The notes under the pieces were generated by a model. The model did no database searches and was not told the DNA's origin. It saw only the letters and a program-made list of their open reading frames with translations. Shown here in pieces: positions 52,596 to 61,838 of a stretch of 64,000 bases of DNA. The position numbers were made by a program, and so were the translations under genes. This stretch comes from Desulfovibrio desulfuricans (GTDB lineage: Bacteria; Desulfobacterota; Desulfovibrionia; Desulfovibrionales; Desulfovibrionaceae), in the NCBI RefSeq assembly GCF_004801255.1, contig NZ_CP036295.1:1624001-1688000 (forward strand). Direction: 5' to 3'. Position 1 is the first letter of the stretch; the number at the start of each line of letters is the position of its first letter.

Positions 52596-53270
52596 ATGTT
52601 GTGCACCTCTCGCCTCAATCTTGCCGAATGCGCCCGCAGGCAGGACCGCTCCACTCCTGACAGCAACACTGTCACCGAAATAATTCACCAGCTTGCAGAA
52701 TCACTGGGCAAGGCCATCGACGCCAAGGATACATACACTCTTGCACACTCAGAAGAAGTTGCCGTTATTTCGCAGACGCTGGCCCTGTCCATGGGACTGG
52801 GGCACCAGATGGCAGACCTTATCCACGTAGCGGGGCACCTGCATGACCTTGGCAAGATAGGCGTGCCGGACGAAATTTTGGCCAAGACCTCTCCGCTTAT
52901 AACCAAGGAATGGCTGGCCATACGCAAACATCCTGACATCGGCGCGGACATTCTTGCGCCCATCGCCTGCCTGCGCGAGTGCGGCATTGTAGACATGGTA
53001 CGCGCCCACCACGAGCGTTTTGACGGCAAAGGCTATCCGCAGGGGCTGACTGGCGGGCACATACCTCTGGGCGCACGAATCATTGCCGTGGCAGACAGCC
53101 TTTCGGCCATGTTGCAGTCACGTCCATACCGGCAGGCAAAAACATTTGACGAAGCCTGCCGGGAGATAACGCGCGGCACGGGCAACCAGTTTGACCCTCA
53201 GGTAGTTGCTGCCTTTGCAAGGGTAAAAGACCGACTGCGCGACCTTGTCGCCATGCTGCGCGTGGCCTGA
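52596..53270 (+). CDS. Stand-alone HD-GYP domain phosphodiesterase
   Basis: A 224-residue protein that is almost only an HD-GYP domain. HLHDLGKIGVPDEIL (about residues 80-94), an HxxxG segment RKHPDIGADIL, HHERFDGKGYPQGL (about 137-150, the GYP signature) and ARIIAVADSLSAM are all present. HD-GYP enzymes hydrolyse cyclic di-GMP. There is no receiver or sensor domain, so control must be transcriptional or through partners. AAGGA seven bases before the ATG supports the start. A C-terminal helix completes the fold. Confidence 0.9.
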   Translation: MLCTSRLNLAECARRQDRSTPDSNTVTEIIHQLAESLGKAIDAKDTYTLAHSEEVAVISQTLALSMGLGHQMADLIHVAGHLHDLGKIGVPDEILAKTSPLITKEWLAIRKHPDIGADILAPIACLRECGIVDMVRAHHERFDGKGYPQGLTGGHIPLGARIIAVADSLSAMLQSRPYRQAKTFDEACREITRGTGNQFDPQVVAAFARVKDRLRDLVAMLRVA

Positions 53271-53741
53271 GCCAACATCGGGCAAAGCCTTGCCGGCTGC
53301 ACGCACGGCATGTGGTTGCGCGGATCGACAACACGCCCGGCCGCAACCGCATAAATGTGTGCACAGCGCCAGACCTGCTGTCTGGCGGGCGCACAGTATT
53401 ACAAGGCGACGGCAAAAGGGCCTACGTCAGCTTTTCTGCGGTATATCAGCCAACTTTCAGCAGTATTTCAGCCATGGTCAGCCAGCAGCATACGCCCAAA
53501 GGACCAAACTGTTTGACGGCAGCGCTGCAACAAGATATTTTAGCGTTTTGGCAAATGCTCGGCATGCCCATTTCAGAGCATTCATCCGCTCTACCCTGCA
53601 GCCCATGTCCTACAATCCCCAGGCGCAGGCGGCACGCTGTGCGCAACCCATGCAGCGCCCACGCTTTTTGCCGGTTGCCGCATGGCTCACAGCCCAATTT
53701 GCGGCGGCTCGCACCAGACCTTTGAATTTCAGGCAGTTTTT
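53271..53741. other. Intergenic region upstream of prfC
   Basis: 470 bases. An eight-base stem CGCCAGAC/GTCTGGCG (53367-53387) without a T-run may end the HD-GYP transcript. Open frames here show no family likeness or ribosome binding site. The prfC promoter was not located. Confidence 0.4.
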
Positions 53742-55361
53742 ATGCAAACAAACATATCGTCGGCCATGAGCCGTGAAGCGCTCAGACGCCGTACTTTCGG
53801 CATTATTTCGCACCCTGACGCAGGCAAGACCACGCTTACCGAAAAGTTGCTGCTGTTCGGCGGAGCGATCCAGATGGCCGGCGCGGTCAAAGCCAAAAAG
53901 GCCCAGCGCCACGCCACCTCCGACTGGATGGAAGTGGAGCGCGAGCGCGGCATCTCCGTGTCGTCCTCGGTGATGAAGTTCACCTACGCCGACCACATCA
54001 TCAACCTGCTTGATACCCCCGGCCACCAGGACTTTTCGGAAGACACCTACCGCGTGCTTACAGCCGTGGACTCGGCCCTGATGGTCATCGACTCGGTCAA
54101 GGGCGTCGAAAACCAGACCCGCAAGCTCATGGAAGTGTGCCGCATGCGCGACACGCCCATTTTGACCTTTATCAACAAGCTTGACCGGGAAGGGCGCGAC
54201 GCATTTGATCTGTTGAGCGATATTGAGCAGACTCTGGGCATTCAGGCCGCGCCCATGACTTGGCCTATCGGTATGGGCAAGAGCTTTCAGGGCGTGTACG
54301 ACATCAAACGGCAGGCGATCCGCTTTTTTGCCGAAGACGGCAAAAAAACCTCGCGTCCCAAGGAAGCCCTGGTCATCAACGGGCTCACCGACCCGCAGCT
54401 GCCCGAGCTGATTGGCGAAGACGCCGCGGAACAGCTGCGCACCGAGATTGACCTGCTTGAAGGCGCTGGCTTTCCCTTTGACAAGGAGCTGTACCTCAAG
54501 GGCAAGCAGACCCCGGTATTTTTTGGCAGCGCGGTAAACAACTTTGGCGTGCAGGAGCTGCTGGACACACTGGTGCGCCTTGCGCCCGGCCCTATCCCCA
54601 GAGTGGCGGAATGCCCCACCGGCGAGCGTGTGGTCAATCCGCTTGAAGAAGACTTTTCTGGCGTGGTCTTTAAAATTCAGGCCAACATGGACCCCGCGCA
54701 CCGCGACAGAATAGCCTTTATGCGCATTTGCTCGGGCCACTTTGAGCGCGGCATGAAGGTAAAGCACCACCGCATCGGCAAAGAGGTGCAGCTTTCGCGG
54801 GCCATCACCTTTATGGCCCAGGACCGCGAAGGCGTTGAAGACGCATGGCCGGGCGACATCATCGGCCTGCACAACCACGGCACCCTCAAGATCGGCGACA
54901 CGCTGACAACCTCTGAGCCGCTCAAGTTTACGGGCATCCCAAGCTTTTCACCGGAACATTTTCGCCGGGTGCAGCTGGCCGACCCTTTGCGCTCCAAGCA
55001 GCTGGTCAAGGGCCTTAAGCAGCTGGCCGAAGAAGGCGCCATCCAGGTTTTCAGGCCGCTTACAGACAGCTCGCACATTCTCGGCGCTGTGGGCGTGCTG
55101 CAGTTTGACGTTATCATCGCCCGCCTCAAGGCGGAATACGGCGTTACCGCCGTATACGAACCATCGCCCATCTCGTGTGCGCGCTGGATAACCTCAAACG
55201 ACAGGGCCGCGCTCGAGTCGTTCAAGTCAGACCAGCAGTCAAGCCTGGCCTATGACGGCGACGACTGCCTCGCCATTCTTTCAACCAGCGAGTGGAAACT
55301 TTCGCGCATTATTGAAGAGTGGCCGCAAATCACATTCCACACTACGCGTGAAATCAGATAA
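53742..55361 (+). CDS. prfC: Peptide chain release factor 3
   Basis: A 539-residue translational GTPase. G1 is HPDAGKTTL (about residues 22-30). [21 protein letters not shown] is the RF3 switch I region, [16 protein letters not shown] is the G3 motif, and [11 protein letters not shown] is the G4 motif. The C-terminal beta-barrel domains match RF3 ([35 protein letters not shown]). RF3 removes RF1/RF2 from the ribosome after termination. The start chosen gives normal length although the ribosome binding site is weak. A long stem-loop lies just downstream. Confidence 0.97.
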   Translation: MQTNISSAMSREALRRRTFGIISHPDAGKTTLTEKLLLFGGAIQMAGAVKAKKAQRHATSDWMEVERERGISVSSSVMKFTYADHIINLLDTPGHQDFSEDTYRVLTAVDSALMVIDSVKGVENQTRKLMEVCRMRDTPILTFINKLDREGRDAFDLLSDIEQTLGIQAAPMTWPIGMGKSFQGVYDIKRQAIRFFAEDGKKTSRPKEALVINGLTDPQLPELIGEDAAEQLRTEIDLLEGAGFPFDKELYLKGKQTPVFFGSAVNNFGVQELLDTLVRLAPGPIPRVAECPTGERVVNPLEEDFSGVVFKIQANMDPAHRDRIAFMRICSGHFERGMKVKHHRIGKEVQLSRAITFMAQDREGVEDAWPGDIIGLHNHGTLKIGDTLTTSEPLKFTGIPSFSPEHFRRVQLADPLRSKQLVKGLKQLAEEGAIQVFRPLTDSSHILGAVGVLQFDVIIARLKAEYGVTAVYEPSPISCARWITSNDRAALESFKSDQQSSLAYDGDDCLAILSTSEWKLSRIIEEWPQITFHTTREIR

Positions 55362-55387
55362 CTGTACAAAGACAGCAAAGCCAACAG

Positions 55388-55453
55388 CAAATAGTCAGCG
55401 CATGTGGCAATTATCCCCTGCAAGCGGAAATTGCTGCGTGCGCTGACTATTTG
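55388..55453. repeat. Long stem-loop downstream of prfC
   Basis: A perfect 15-base inverted repeat CAAATAGTCAGCGCA/TGCGCTGACTATTTG (55388-55402 with 55439-55453), with a further GCAATT/AATTGC pairing inside. No T-run follows, so it is not a classic terminator. Confidence 0.75.
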
Positions 55454-55652
55454 CATGGACTCATTACGCTGACGCGCACTATGCCAGCTGCCGGGGAATG
55501 GTCCGCAGCATGAAACCGCGCTTGAAATGTTTTCAAACCGGGCATATATGGGTTGCTGGATTATGCCGTAAGGCCAATCTTTCTGTTCGGGTGCTGCCTT
55601 CGGTGAGGAAGCCTACACGCCTGAACCCCGCAACTCCCAGTCAATCATCCAT

Positions 55653-56786
55653 ATGCTAAAAAAACTGCTGTTTTTATTGGTTATTTTTATAGCCATGCTC
55701 GAAGTGGCATCATATTTTTATATAAAATATGTAAATACAAATATTCAGATGCCATCGTACAGCCTTGTAAACGTCAACAGCAAGTTCTGGACGTTCAGCG
55801 ATGAGCACTTTGGTGTTTGGCACCATCCGTCGTCGACATATCTGCACAAAAAACCCTGTTTTACACAGAGTTATGCTTCCAATGCCTACGGCATGCGCGA
55901 CAAGGAGCGCACCAAGGACGCAGAGCAGCAGCGCGTGGTAGTGCTGGGAGACTCCTTTATTGAGGGCTGGGGCAACAGGTCTGAAGACAGGCTCTCCAAC
56001 CAGCTTGAGGCATCAACCGGAGCGGAAGTGCTCAATTTTGGCACCTCAGGCGGATTTGGCACGATTCAGGAATGGCTGCAGTACAAATACATGGTAAAGC
56101 AGTTCAAGCATGATGTCGTTCTGCTGGGCATTTTGCCCCGCAACGATTTTGAGGACAACAGCCTTGAATTTTACTACACCCAAAAAACGGATGACTACAG
56201 GCCGTATCTTGTGGGCGACTACCCTGATTACAAGCTGTTTTACCCTGTAAAAACCTTGCCGCACCCCACCCGATTTGAGGCTTTTACCAAAAGTCTTCAA
56301 CTCTCGCTGCTGGAATGGAGTTGCCTGTACCGGGTGGCCATTTACCTGAACGATTTTAAAATTGAACACATGAAGCTCGTGCCCCGTTGGGCTCCGGAGA
56401 ACATCAGCGACCCCTCCGGCGGCTCCATGTATTATTCGACGCAAGAGAACGAATGGAATATCATGCGGTACTGCATTGAGCAGCTGGTGGCCGAAGCGGG
56501 CAACCGCAAGGTCATCGTGTTCACCATTCCCGCATATCAGGATTTTGAGCACTACGACGGCCAAGAGCCGCCGCTGGCCCGCAAGTTTCGCGAGCTGGCC
56601 AAGCGCACCGGGGCAACCTATGTGGACCTGATGCCCGCCATGGTCGCCAGGGGCGTCAAGTTTCCCGATCTGTACTTTAGCTGCGACAAACACTGGAATG
56701 CCTTTGGCAATGCCGTTGCCGCCGACATTCTCGAGCCTTACGTGCGTGCCGCGCTGCAATCCGCACCAACGGCAAGAGGTAACTGA
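55653..56786 (+). CDS. Membrane-anchored SGNH/GDSL-type hydrolase (AlgJ/AlgX-like)
   Basis: A 377-residue protein with an N-terminal signal anchor (about residues 4-26) and an extracytoplasmic SGNH-fold domain. Block I is VVVLGDSFIEGWGNR (catalytic Ser), the oxyanion Asn is probably in GILPRNDFEDN, and block V is SCDKHWNAFGN (Asp/His). Such proteins add or remove acetyl groups on polysaccharides. It overlaps the next gene (TGATG) and begins a four-gene cassette ending in a carbamoyltransferase, so the substrate is probably a surface glycan or glycolipid. No clear ribosome binding site precedes the ATG. Confidence 0.8.
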   Translation: MLKKLLFLLVIFIAMLEVASYFYIKYVNTNIQMPSYSLVNVNSKFWTFSDEHFGVWHHPSSTYLHKKPCFTQSYASNAYGMRDKERTKDAEQQRVVVLGDSFIEGWGNRSEDRLSNQLEASTGAEVLNFGTSGGFGTIQEWLQYKYMVKQFKHDVVLLGILPRNDFEDNSLEFYYTQKTDDYRPYLVGDYPDYKLFYPVKTLPHPTRFEAFTKSLQLSLLEWSCLYRVAIYLNDFKIEHMKLVPRWAPENISDPSGGSMYYSTQENEWNIMRYCIEQLVAEAGNRKVIVFTIPAYQDFEHYDGQEPPLARKFRELAKRTGATYVDLMPAMVARGVKFPDLYFSCDKHWNAFGNAVAADILEPYVRAALQSAPTARGN

Positions 56787-57196
56787 TGCAAGACCGCAAA
56801 CTTTATTTCGGCTTTTTGCCTGCTGCCGTGAGCAACAAGGAATGCGCCGATACCGCCATGGCCATGACCCTGATATGTCTGCTGGCCGTAATGTACACCC
56901 GTTCGCTCACGTTGCTGCCGCTTGCCCTTGCACTGCTGCTGCTGGGCATGGTGTGGCCCCGCGTTTACTCTCCCCTTGCCAAGCTCTGGTTGGGGCTCTC
57001 CCTGCTGCTTGGCTCGGTCATGTCGCGCCTGGTGCTCAGCATCATTTTTTTGGTGGTTGCAACGCCGATTGCCTTGGTCATGCGCCTGTTCGGTCATGAT
57101 CCCATGCGCCGCAAGGCGTGGAAAAAGGGGACAGATTCGACCTTTGTTTCGCGTGACCACCTTTTTGAAGCAAAAGACCTGGAACAGCCTTTTTAG
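56786..57196 (+). CDS. SxtJ-family small membrane protein
   Basis: A 136-residue protein with two to three hydrophobic segments (about residues 25-45, 50-70 and 75-100) and a charged C-terminus ending HLFEAKDLEQPF. I recognise the family from its place beside NodU/CmcH-type carbamoyltransferases, as with SxtJ in saxitoxin-type clusters. Function is unknown; it may be a membrane partner of the carbamoyltransferase. It overlaps the SGNH gene by one base and is followed after 24 bases by a very small gene. Confidence 0.75.
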   Translation: MQDRKLYFGFLPAAVSNKECADTAMAMTLICLLAVMYTRSLTLLPLALALLLLGMVWPRVYSPLAKLWLGLSLLLGSVMSRLVLSIIFLVVATPIALVMRLFGHDPMRRKAWKKGTDSTFVSRDHLFEAKDLEQPF

Positions 57197-57220
57197 GCTT
57201 TGTTCCGCTGGAGATAGTAC

Positions 57221-57370
57221 ATGGATTTTCTTAAAGACATGCTGCAGTTTTTTATGCAGCGCAAAAAATTCTGGCTGCTTCCCCTTGTCATCGTGCTGCT
57301 GCTGTTTGGCGTGCTTGTTGTAATGACCAGCGGCTCGGCCATTGCGCCCTTTATCTATTCCGTTTTTTAA
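57221..57370 (+). CDS. 49-residue membrane protein (DUF5989-like)
   Basis: A short gene with GGAG 10 bases before the ATG. The product MDFLKDMLQFFMQRKKFWLL continues into a single transmembrane helix (about residues 18-37) and ends MTSGSAIAPFIYSVF. This matches the DUF5989 small proteins regularly found between SxtJ-like and carbamoyltransferase genes. It lies between those two genes here. The positive RKK before the helix predicts an inside N-terminus. Confidence 0.82.
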   Translation: MDFLKDMLQFFMQRKKFWLLPLVIVLLLFGVLVVMTSGSAIAPFIYSVF

Positions 57371-57415
57371 GCGAACGCGCCGCAACCGTAGCGCCTGCAC
57401 CATATGGAGTACTGC

Positions 57416-59275
57416 ATGCCCAGAGCCATTCTTGGCATATCCGCTTATTATCACGATTCTGCCGCCGTGCTGCTTGTCGACGGCAAAATTGTAGCCGCCG
57501 CTCACGAAGAACGGTTCTCGCGCATCAAGCACGACTCCGGCTTTCCCCGTCAGGCTGCGGCCTATGTGCTGCGGGAGGGCGGCCTGAATATTGCCGATCT
57601 GGAGGCCATTGCTTTTTACGACAAGCCCTACCTCAAGTTCGAGCGGCTGCTTGAAACATACAACGGCTTTGCCCCTGCGGGCCTGCGCAGCTTTCTTTCC
57701 GCCATACCGGTGTGGATCAAGGAAAAGCTGTTTATGCGTTCCTTGCTGCGCGACGCCATAGCCGAGCTTGGCCCCGGTTCGCCCCGGATGCTCTTTCCCG
57801 AGCATCACCTTTCGCACGCTGCCAGCGCCTATTACCCCTCGCCTTTTGACAGGGCGGCCATACTGACCATCGACGGCGTGGGCGAGTGGGCGACCACGAC
57901 CATCGGTCTGGGCGAAAACGCCCAGATACGCATCTTGAAAGAGCAGCAATTTCCTCATTCGCTGGGTCTGCTGTACACGGCCTTTACTGCGTACTGCGGT
58001 TTTAAGGTCAACTCGGGCGAATACAAGCTCATGGGGCTTGCGCCTTACGGCGACGGCGACATGGAGCTTGTGGCCAGACTCAAAAATGCCATTTGCGAAA
58101 ACATGGTGGACGTACGCGACGACGGCTCCCTGCTGCTGAACATGGCGTACTTTGACTACGCCACCGGCCTGCGCATGTACAAACGCGCCAGGTGGGAAAA
58201 ACTGCTTGGCATCCCCCCGCGTGACGCGGAGAGCGAAATCAGCCAGAAGTATATGGCTCTGGCCCTGGCTATCCAGCAGGTGACGGAAGACATCGTGCTC
58301 AAGCTGGCGCGCACGGCGCGCAAGCTGACCGGCTGCGACAACCTGGTGATGGCTGGCGGCGTGGCGCTGAACTGCGTGGCCAACGGCCTGCTGATCCGCG
58401 AGGGCATATTCAAGAACGTGTGGATTCAGCCCGCGTCGGGCGACTCCGGCGGCGCGCTGGGCGCGGCATATGCGGCATGGCATATCTGGGCTGGCAATGA
58501 CCGCCCTTCGCCCAACGGCGTTGACGCCATGCAGGGGGCATATCTTGGCCCGCAGTTTTCGCGCAACGACATCATGCGGGTTGTGCGCCGTTTTGGCGCG
58601 CCCCACAAAGAGTGCGCTACTGAACAGGAACTGTATTCCACGGTGGCCCGCCACCTTGCCGACGGCGCTGTGGTGGGCTGGTTTCAGGGCCGCATGGAAT
58701 ATGGCCCCCGCGCTCTGGGCGACAGGTCCATTCTGGGCGACCCCAGACGGCCCGAAATGCAAAAAAAGCTGAACCTCAAAATAAAATTCCGCGAGGGATT
58801 CCGTCCCTTTGCACCGTCTGTGCTCGAAGAACACTGCGCGGAATGGTTTGACCTTGAGGCTTTGTCGCCCTACATGCTGGTCTGCGCCCCTGTGGCGCAG
58901 AAGCACCGCACCACCCTGCCCGCAAACGTCCGCGAGCTGCCGCTGTACGACAGGCTGTACCTGCAGCGCTCCACGGTTCCGGCCATTACCCATGTGGACT
59001 GGTCCGCCCGCATCCAGAGTGTCTCGCGCAGCACCAATCCACGGTACTGGGGACTTATCGATACCTTCCATCGCGAGCACGGCTGCCCCATGGTGGTCAA
59101 TACAAGCTTTAACGTGCGTGGCGAGCCCATTGTCTGCACTCCGCTCGACGCTTACACCTGCTTTATGCGCACCGAGATGGATTATCTTGTGCTGGGCGAC
59201 ATGATTTTTGACAAACGCGAACAGCCCGAATGGCAGGAAAATGTAGACTTCAAGTCTATTTTTACCCTCGACTAG
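57416..59275 (+). CDS. NodU/CmcH-family carbamoyltransferase
   Basis: A 619-residue O-carbamoyltransferase. The N-terminal Kae1-like domain starts ILGISAYYHDSAAVLLVDGK and includes EHHLSHAASAYYPSPF and LTIDGVGEWATT; NLVMAGGVALNCVANG and ARHLADGAVVGWFQGRMEYGPRALGDRSILGDPR follow. The C-terminal YrdC-like part includes FREGFRPFAPSVLEE. Enzymes of this family transfer a carbamoyl group from carbamoyl phosphate to hydroxyls (NodU, SxtI, CmcH). GGAG six bases before the ATG sets the start. The substrate is presumably the glycan handled by the preceding genes. Confidence 0.93.
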   Translation: MPRAILGISAYYHDSAAVLLVDGKIVAAAHEERFSRIKHDSGFPRQAAAYVLREGGLNIADLEAIAFYDKPYLKFERLLETYNGFAPAGLRSFLSAIPVWIKEKLFMRSLLRDAIAELGPGSPRMLFPEHHLSHAASAYYPSPFDRAAILTIDGVGEWATTTIGLGENAQIRILKEQQFPHSLGLLYTAFTAYCGFKVNSGEYKLMGLAPYGDGDMELVARLKNAICENMVDVRDDGSLLLNMAYFDYATGLRMYKRARWEKLLGIPPRDAESEISQKYMALALAIQQVTEDIVLKLARTARKLTGCDNLVMAGGVALNCVANGLLIREGIFKNVWIQPASGDSGGALGAAYAAWHIWAGNDRPSPNGVDAMQGAYLGPQFSRNDIMRVVRRFGAPHKECATEQELYSTVARHLADGAVVGWFQGRMEYGPRALGDRSILGDPRRPEMQKKLNLKIKFREGFRPFAPSVLEEHCAEWFDLEALSPYMLVCAPVAQKHRTTLPANVRELPLYDRLYLQRSTVPAITHVDWSARIQSVSRSTNPRYWGLIDTFHREHGCPMVVNTSFNVRGEPIVCTPLDAYTCFMRTEMDYLVLGDMIFDKREQPEWQENVDFKSIFTLD

Positions 59276-59291
59276 CTGCCAGCTTCCGTAA

Positions 59292-59338
59292 CCGCAAAAA
59301 AGGGTGGGCCTCCTCAGGAGATCCACCCTTTTTTGCGG
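59292..59338. terminator. Bidirectional terminator between the carbamoyltransferase gene and brnQ
   Basis: A 16-base stem CCGCAAAAAAGGGTGG/CCACCCTTTTTTGCGG (59292-59307 with 59323-59338). The A/T runs give six U residues in either direction, serving both convergent genes. Confidence 0.93.
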
Positions 59339-59388
59339 TCTGTCGGCAGATTGACCGCCCGTGCGGTCAAGTCGGATTTGTCTGCTGC

Positions 59389-60687
59389 CTATGCCTGCGC
59401 CCTGGGGCGCACAAGGCAGCCCGCAAGCCCAAAGATGCAGGCTGGCGCAATCCAGCCCAGCCCCACGGATTCAAAGGGCAGGCTGGCCGTTATGGACAAC
59501 GGCAGGCCAAATCCCTCAAGCACGCTCAGGCCGCTGCTCAACAGCGCCCCTACAGTGGCAAAGCGAAAAATGTTGTCGTTGCGGATGTACCTGTCAAACA
59601 GCGACAGCACAATGACCACCAGCGTGCCGGGATACAGAAAGGTAAGTATGGGCGCGGCAACGGCGATGATGATGTCGAGGCCCACGTTTGAAATCACCAT
59701 GCTGAAAAGCCCGGTGCACACGGCTACAGTCCGGTAGCTTACCCGGCCCTTGCTGAACTGTGAAATAAAGGTGCCGGTTGTGCCTATAAGGCCCACCGCC
59801 GTAGCCATGCACGAAATGCTCATGACCACAGCCAGCACCACCGTACTGGCACTGCCAAAAAGCCCGCCCACCAGATAGGCCGCCAGCGCGCCCTTTTCCG
59901 TATCTGCCGGGTACAGGCTCGAGCCGGTTGCCCCAAGGTAGCACAAACCGCCATAGATGACGAACAGCAGCGCACCCGCCACAAGGCTTGACAGGCCCAC
60001 GGACAGGGCCTTTTGGCTGCCGCTCGTGTAGCCCTTGTTTTTCAGCGCGGTCACGATAACAAAGCCAAAAACCAGCGAGGCCATGACGTCAAGCGTCTGG
60101 TATCCGGCCAGAATGCTGTTCCAGGCCACGTTGGCGTCATGCACATCGGCATTGATGCGCCCCAGAGGCCAGGCCACAGCCGCGATCACAATAAGGATAA
60201 AACCGCCGATCTTGATGGGCGAAAGATACCGGGCAATGGCATCCACCATATTTGACTCGCGGTAGGCAAGTACGGTGGAAATGCCAAAAAACACCACGGA
60301 ATAGAGCACCTTGGCCAGCGTTATTCCCTTGGAGGAATAGCCCAGCGGCGCAAACGAAATGGCAAAGGCTGTGGCCCCTGTTCGCGGTATGGCCAGCAAA
60401 GGACCTATGCACAAAATAATGGCGCTCATCATGAGCATGGCAGGCAAAGCGCCAAGCCGGTGGAACAGGCCCTCTTTGCGGTCTATGCACGATGACGCAA
60501 GCATGGCGTAGATGGTCAGCAGCGCAAGCCCCACATCGGCGGCATAGTAACACAAAAATCCCGTGAACCACTGCGTGCCCGCCGTAAGGCCAATATAGAG
60601 AGGAAAAACCACGTTTCCCGCACCAAAAAACATGGAAAACAGCGCAGCTCCGACCACAAATGAATCACGCAGAAGTTTCTTGTTCAT
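59389..60687 (-). CDS. brnQ: BrnQ-family branched-chain amino acid:cation symporter
   Basis: A 432-residue inner-membrane protein with about twelve hydrophobic helices. The N-terminus SFVVGAALFSMFFGAGNVVFPLYIGL is the LIVCS/BrnQ signature. It imports leucine, isoleucine and valine with Na+ or H+. It is a single gene with a bidirectional terminator at its end. A regulatory site upstream (60,690-60,850) was not identified. Confidence 0.93.
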   Translation of the reverse strand: MNKKLLRDSFVVGAALFSMFFGAGNVVFPLYIGLTAGTQWFTGFLCYYAADVGLALLTIYAMLASSCIDRKEGLFHRLGALPAMLMMSAIILCIGPLLAIPRTGATAFAISFAPLGYSSKGITLAKVLYSVVFFGISTVLAYRESNMVDAIARYLSPIKIGGFILIVIAAVAWPLGRINADVHDANVAWNSILAGYQTLDVMASLVFGFVIVTALKNKGYTSGSQKALSVGLSSLVAGALLFVIYGGLCYLGATGSSLYPADTEKGALAAYLVGGLFGSASTVVLAVVMSISCMATAVGLIGTTGTFISQFSKGRVSYRTVAVCTGLFSMVISNVGLDIIIAVAAPILTFLYPGTLVVIVLSLFDRYIRNDNIFRFATVGALLSSGLSVLEGFGLPLSITASLPFESVGLGWIAPACIFGLAGCLVRPRAQA

Positions 60688-60870
60688 ATGTTTCCGATAA
60701 TCAAGGTAGTTAAGGGGCAGCAGTATGCGCCTCGGCGCACGGCCAAAACGTCAACCGCCGCCTCAAATATCAAAATGTAGGGCGGTAAGCCATATACTTG
60801 CGTTGTCTTTTTTTGCCAGACTACGCAACAAGCGGTAATCTTGGCATAAATACAAAAAAACGCTGGGCGC

Positions 60871-60908
60871 AAAACGGCCCGGCTGTCCGCAAGCAGACAG
60901 TCGGGCCG
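60871..60908 (-). terminator. Rho-independent terminator of the Mop/TOBE gene
   Basis: Read on the minus strand, a 13-base stem CGGCCCGACTGTC/GACAGCCGGGCCG (60896-60908 with 60875-60887; one mismatch) is followed by TTTT. Confidence 0.85.
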
Positions 60909-60957
60909 CAAGCAGGCGGGTCAGTCGCAGACGCCCTGCCGTACTATATCTGGCTGG

Positions 60958-61386
60958 CTATTTCGGCACGGCAAGAATAACCTGCGAGGCCTTGACAATG
61001 GCGGTGACCTTTTTGCCGGGCGCAAGGCCAAGCTTGGCAATGCTGCCCATGGTCACGATGGAAGCAATGGACGCGCCGCCGGGCAGGTCTACGATGACTT
61101 CCGCATTGACCGCGCCGGGCGTGACCTTGCTCACCGTGCCGGCAAACTGGTTGCGGGTGGAAAGCAGATACTTTTCTGCATCATTCATCAGCAGCACAAA
61201 GCTGGCCTTGATAAGTGCCAGGGCCTCAGCACCGGGCTTGAGGCCAAGATTGTTGGTGCTCACTTTGGTGATGGAGGCGACAATAGAAAGCCCGCCTTCA
61301 ACAGCAAGTTCCACTTCGTCATTTACAGCGCCAGAATTAACCTTGACAACCTTGCCGCAAAAAACATTTCTTGCACTGGTTTCCAT
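60958..61386 (-). CDS. Two-domain Mop/TOBE molybdate-binding protein
   Basis: A 142-residue protein built of two tandem Mop-type domains: residues about 5-70 (NVFCGKVVKVNSGAVNDEVEL ... LALIKASFVLLM) and about 75-142 (NQFAGTVSKVTPGAVNAEVIV ... TAIVKASQVILAV). Each has the KxxSGAVNxEV / IKAS pattern of molybdopterin- or molybdate-binding (Mop) proteins. They buffer cytoplasmic molybdate or tungstate for molybdenum enzymes such as formate dehydrogenase. The ATG at 61386 has AAGGAG upstream; the longer frame starts 13 residues earlier without one. Confidence 0.92.
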   Translation of the reverse strand: METSARNVFCGKVVKVNSGAVNDEVELAVEGGLSIVASITKVSTNNLGLKPGAEALALIKASFVLLMNDAEKYLLSTRNQFAGTVSKVTPGAVNAEVIVDLPGGASIASIVTMGSIAKLGLAPGKKVTAIVKASQVILAVPK

Positions 61387-61838
61387 ATCATTCTCCTTGA
61401 GTTGTGCGGAGTAAGTATCAGTCATTTATGGGGGGAGTTATCTCCGCTTTTGACGATCCAACATTACAAGCATTGCCAATAAATAGCCAACCCCACACAC
61501 CATGGCGTGATTTATTAAAAAAAATTCATCATTTCATCATGTTGCATTATCACTATTTTAATCAATACCGTGATTTTAAAAATATTTTTTACACAGTGCT
61601 CAAATATTCGGCACAAACACGCAAATGACCTCATATGGCTTGCTCTCCAGAGCACCGACGCAGGATGACAATCCGTGCAAGACGCCGTACCATGCCTTGC
61701 CTATGTCGGGGCGGCTACACCGACGACTCGCCAGTCAGCTGCCTTTGCACCCACGCGGCGCGGCAAATGCAGGCGGCGATGTCAGCTGGCAACAGCTCCG
61801 ACAACAATTCAGACCTATGCCAATATCTGGAGAATCAC
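61387..61838. other. Intergenic region between the Mop gene and the flavoprotein gene
   Basis: 450 bases of divergent control region. AT-rich in the middle. Small open frames are not credible genes. Promoters for both genes must be here, but none could be placed with confidence. Confidence 0.35.

Noticed and set aside
53312..53725. A 137-codon plus-strand open frame before prfC
   Set aside because: It lacks a ribosome binding site, its composition is random-like, and it would run to just before the prfC start without a plausible function.
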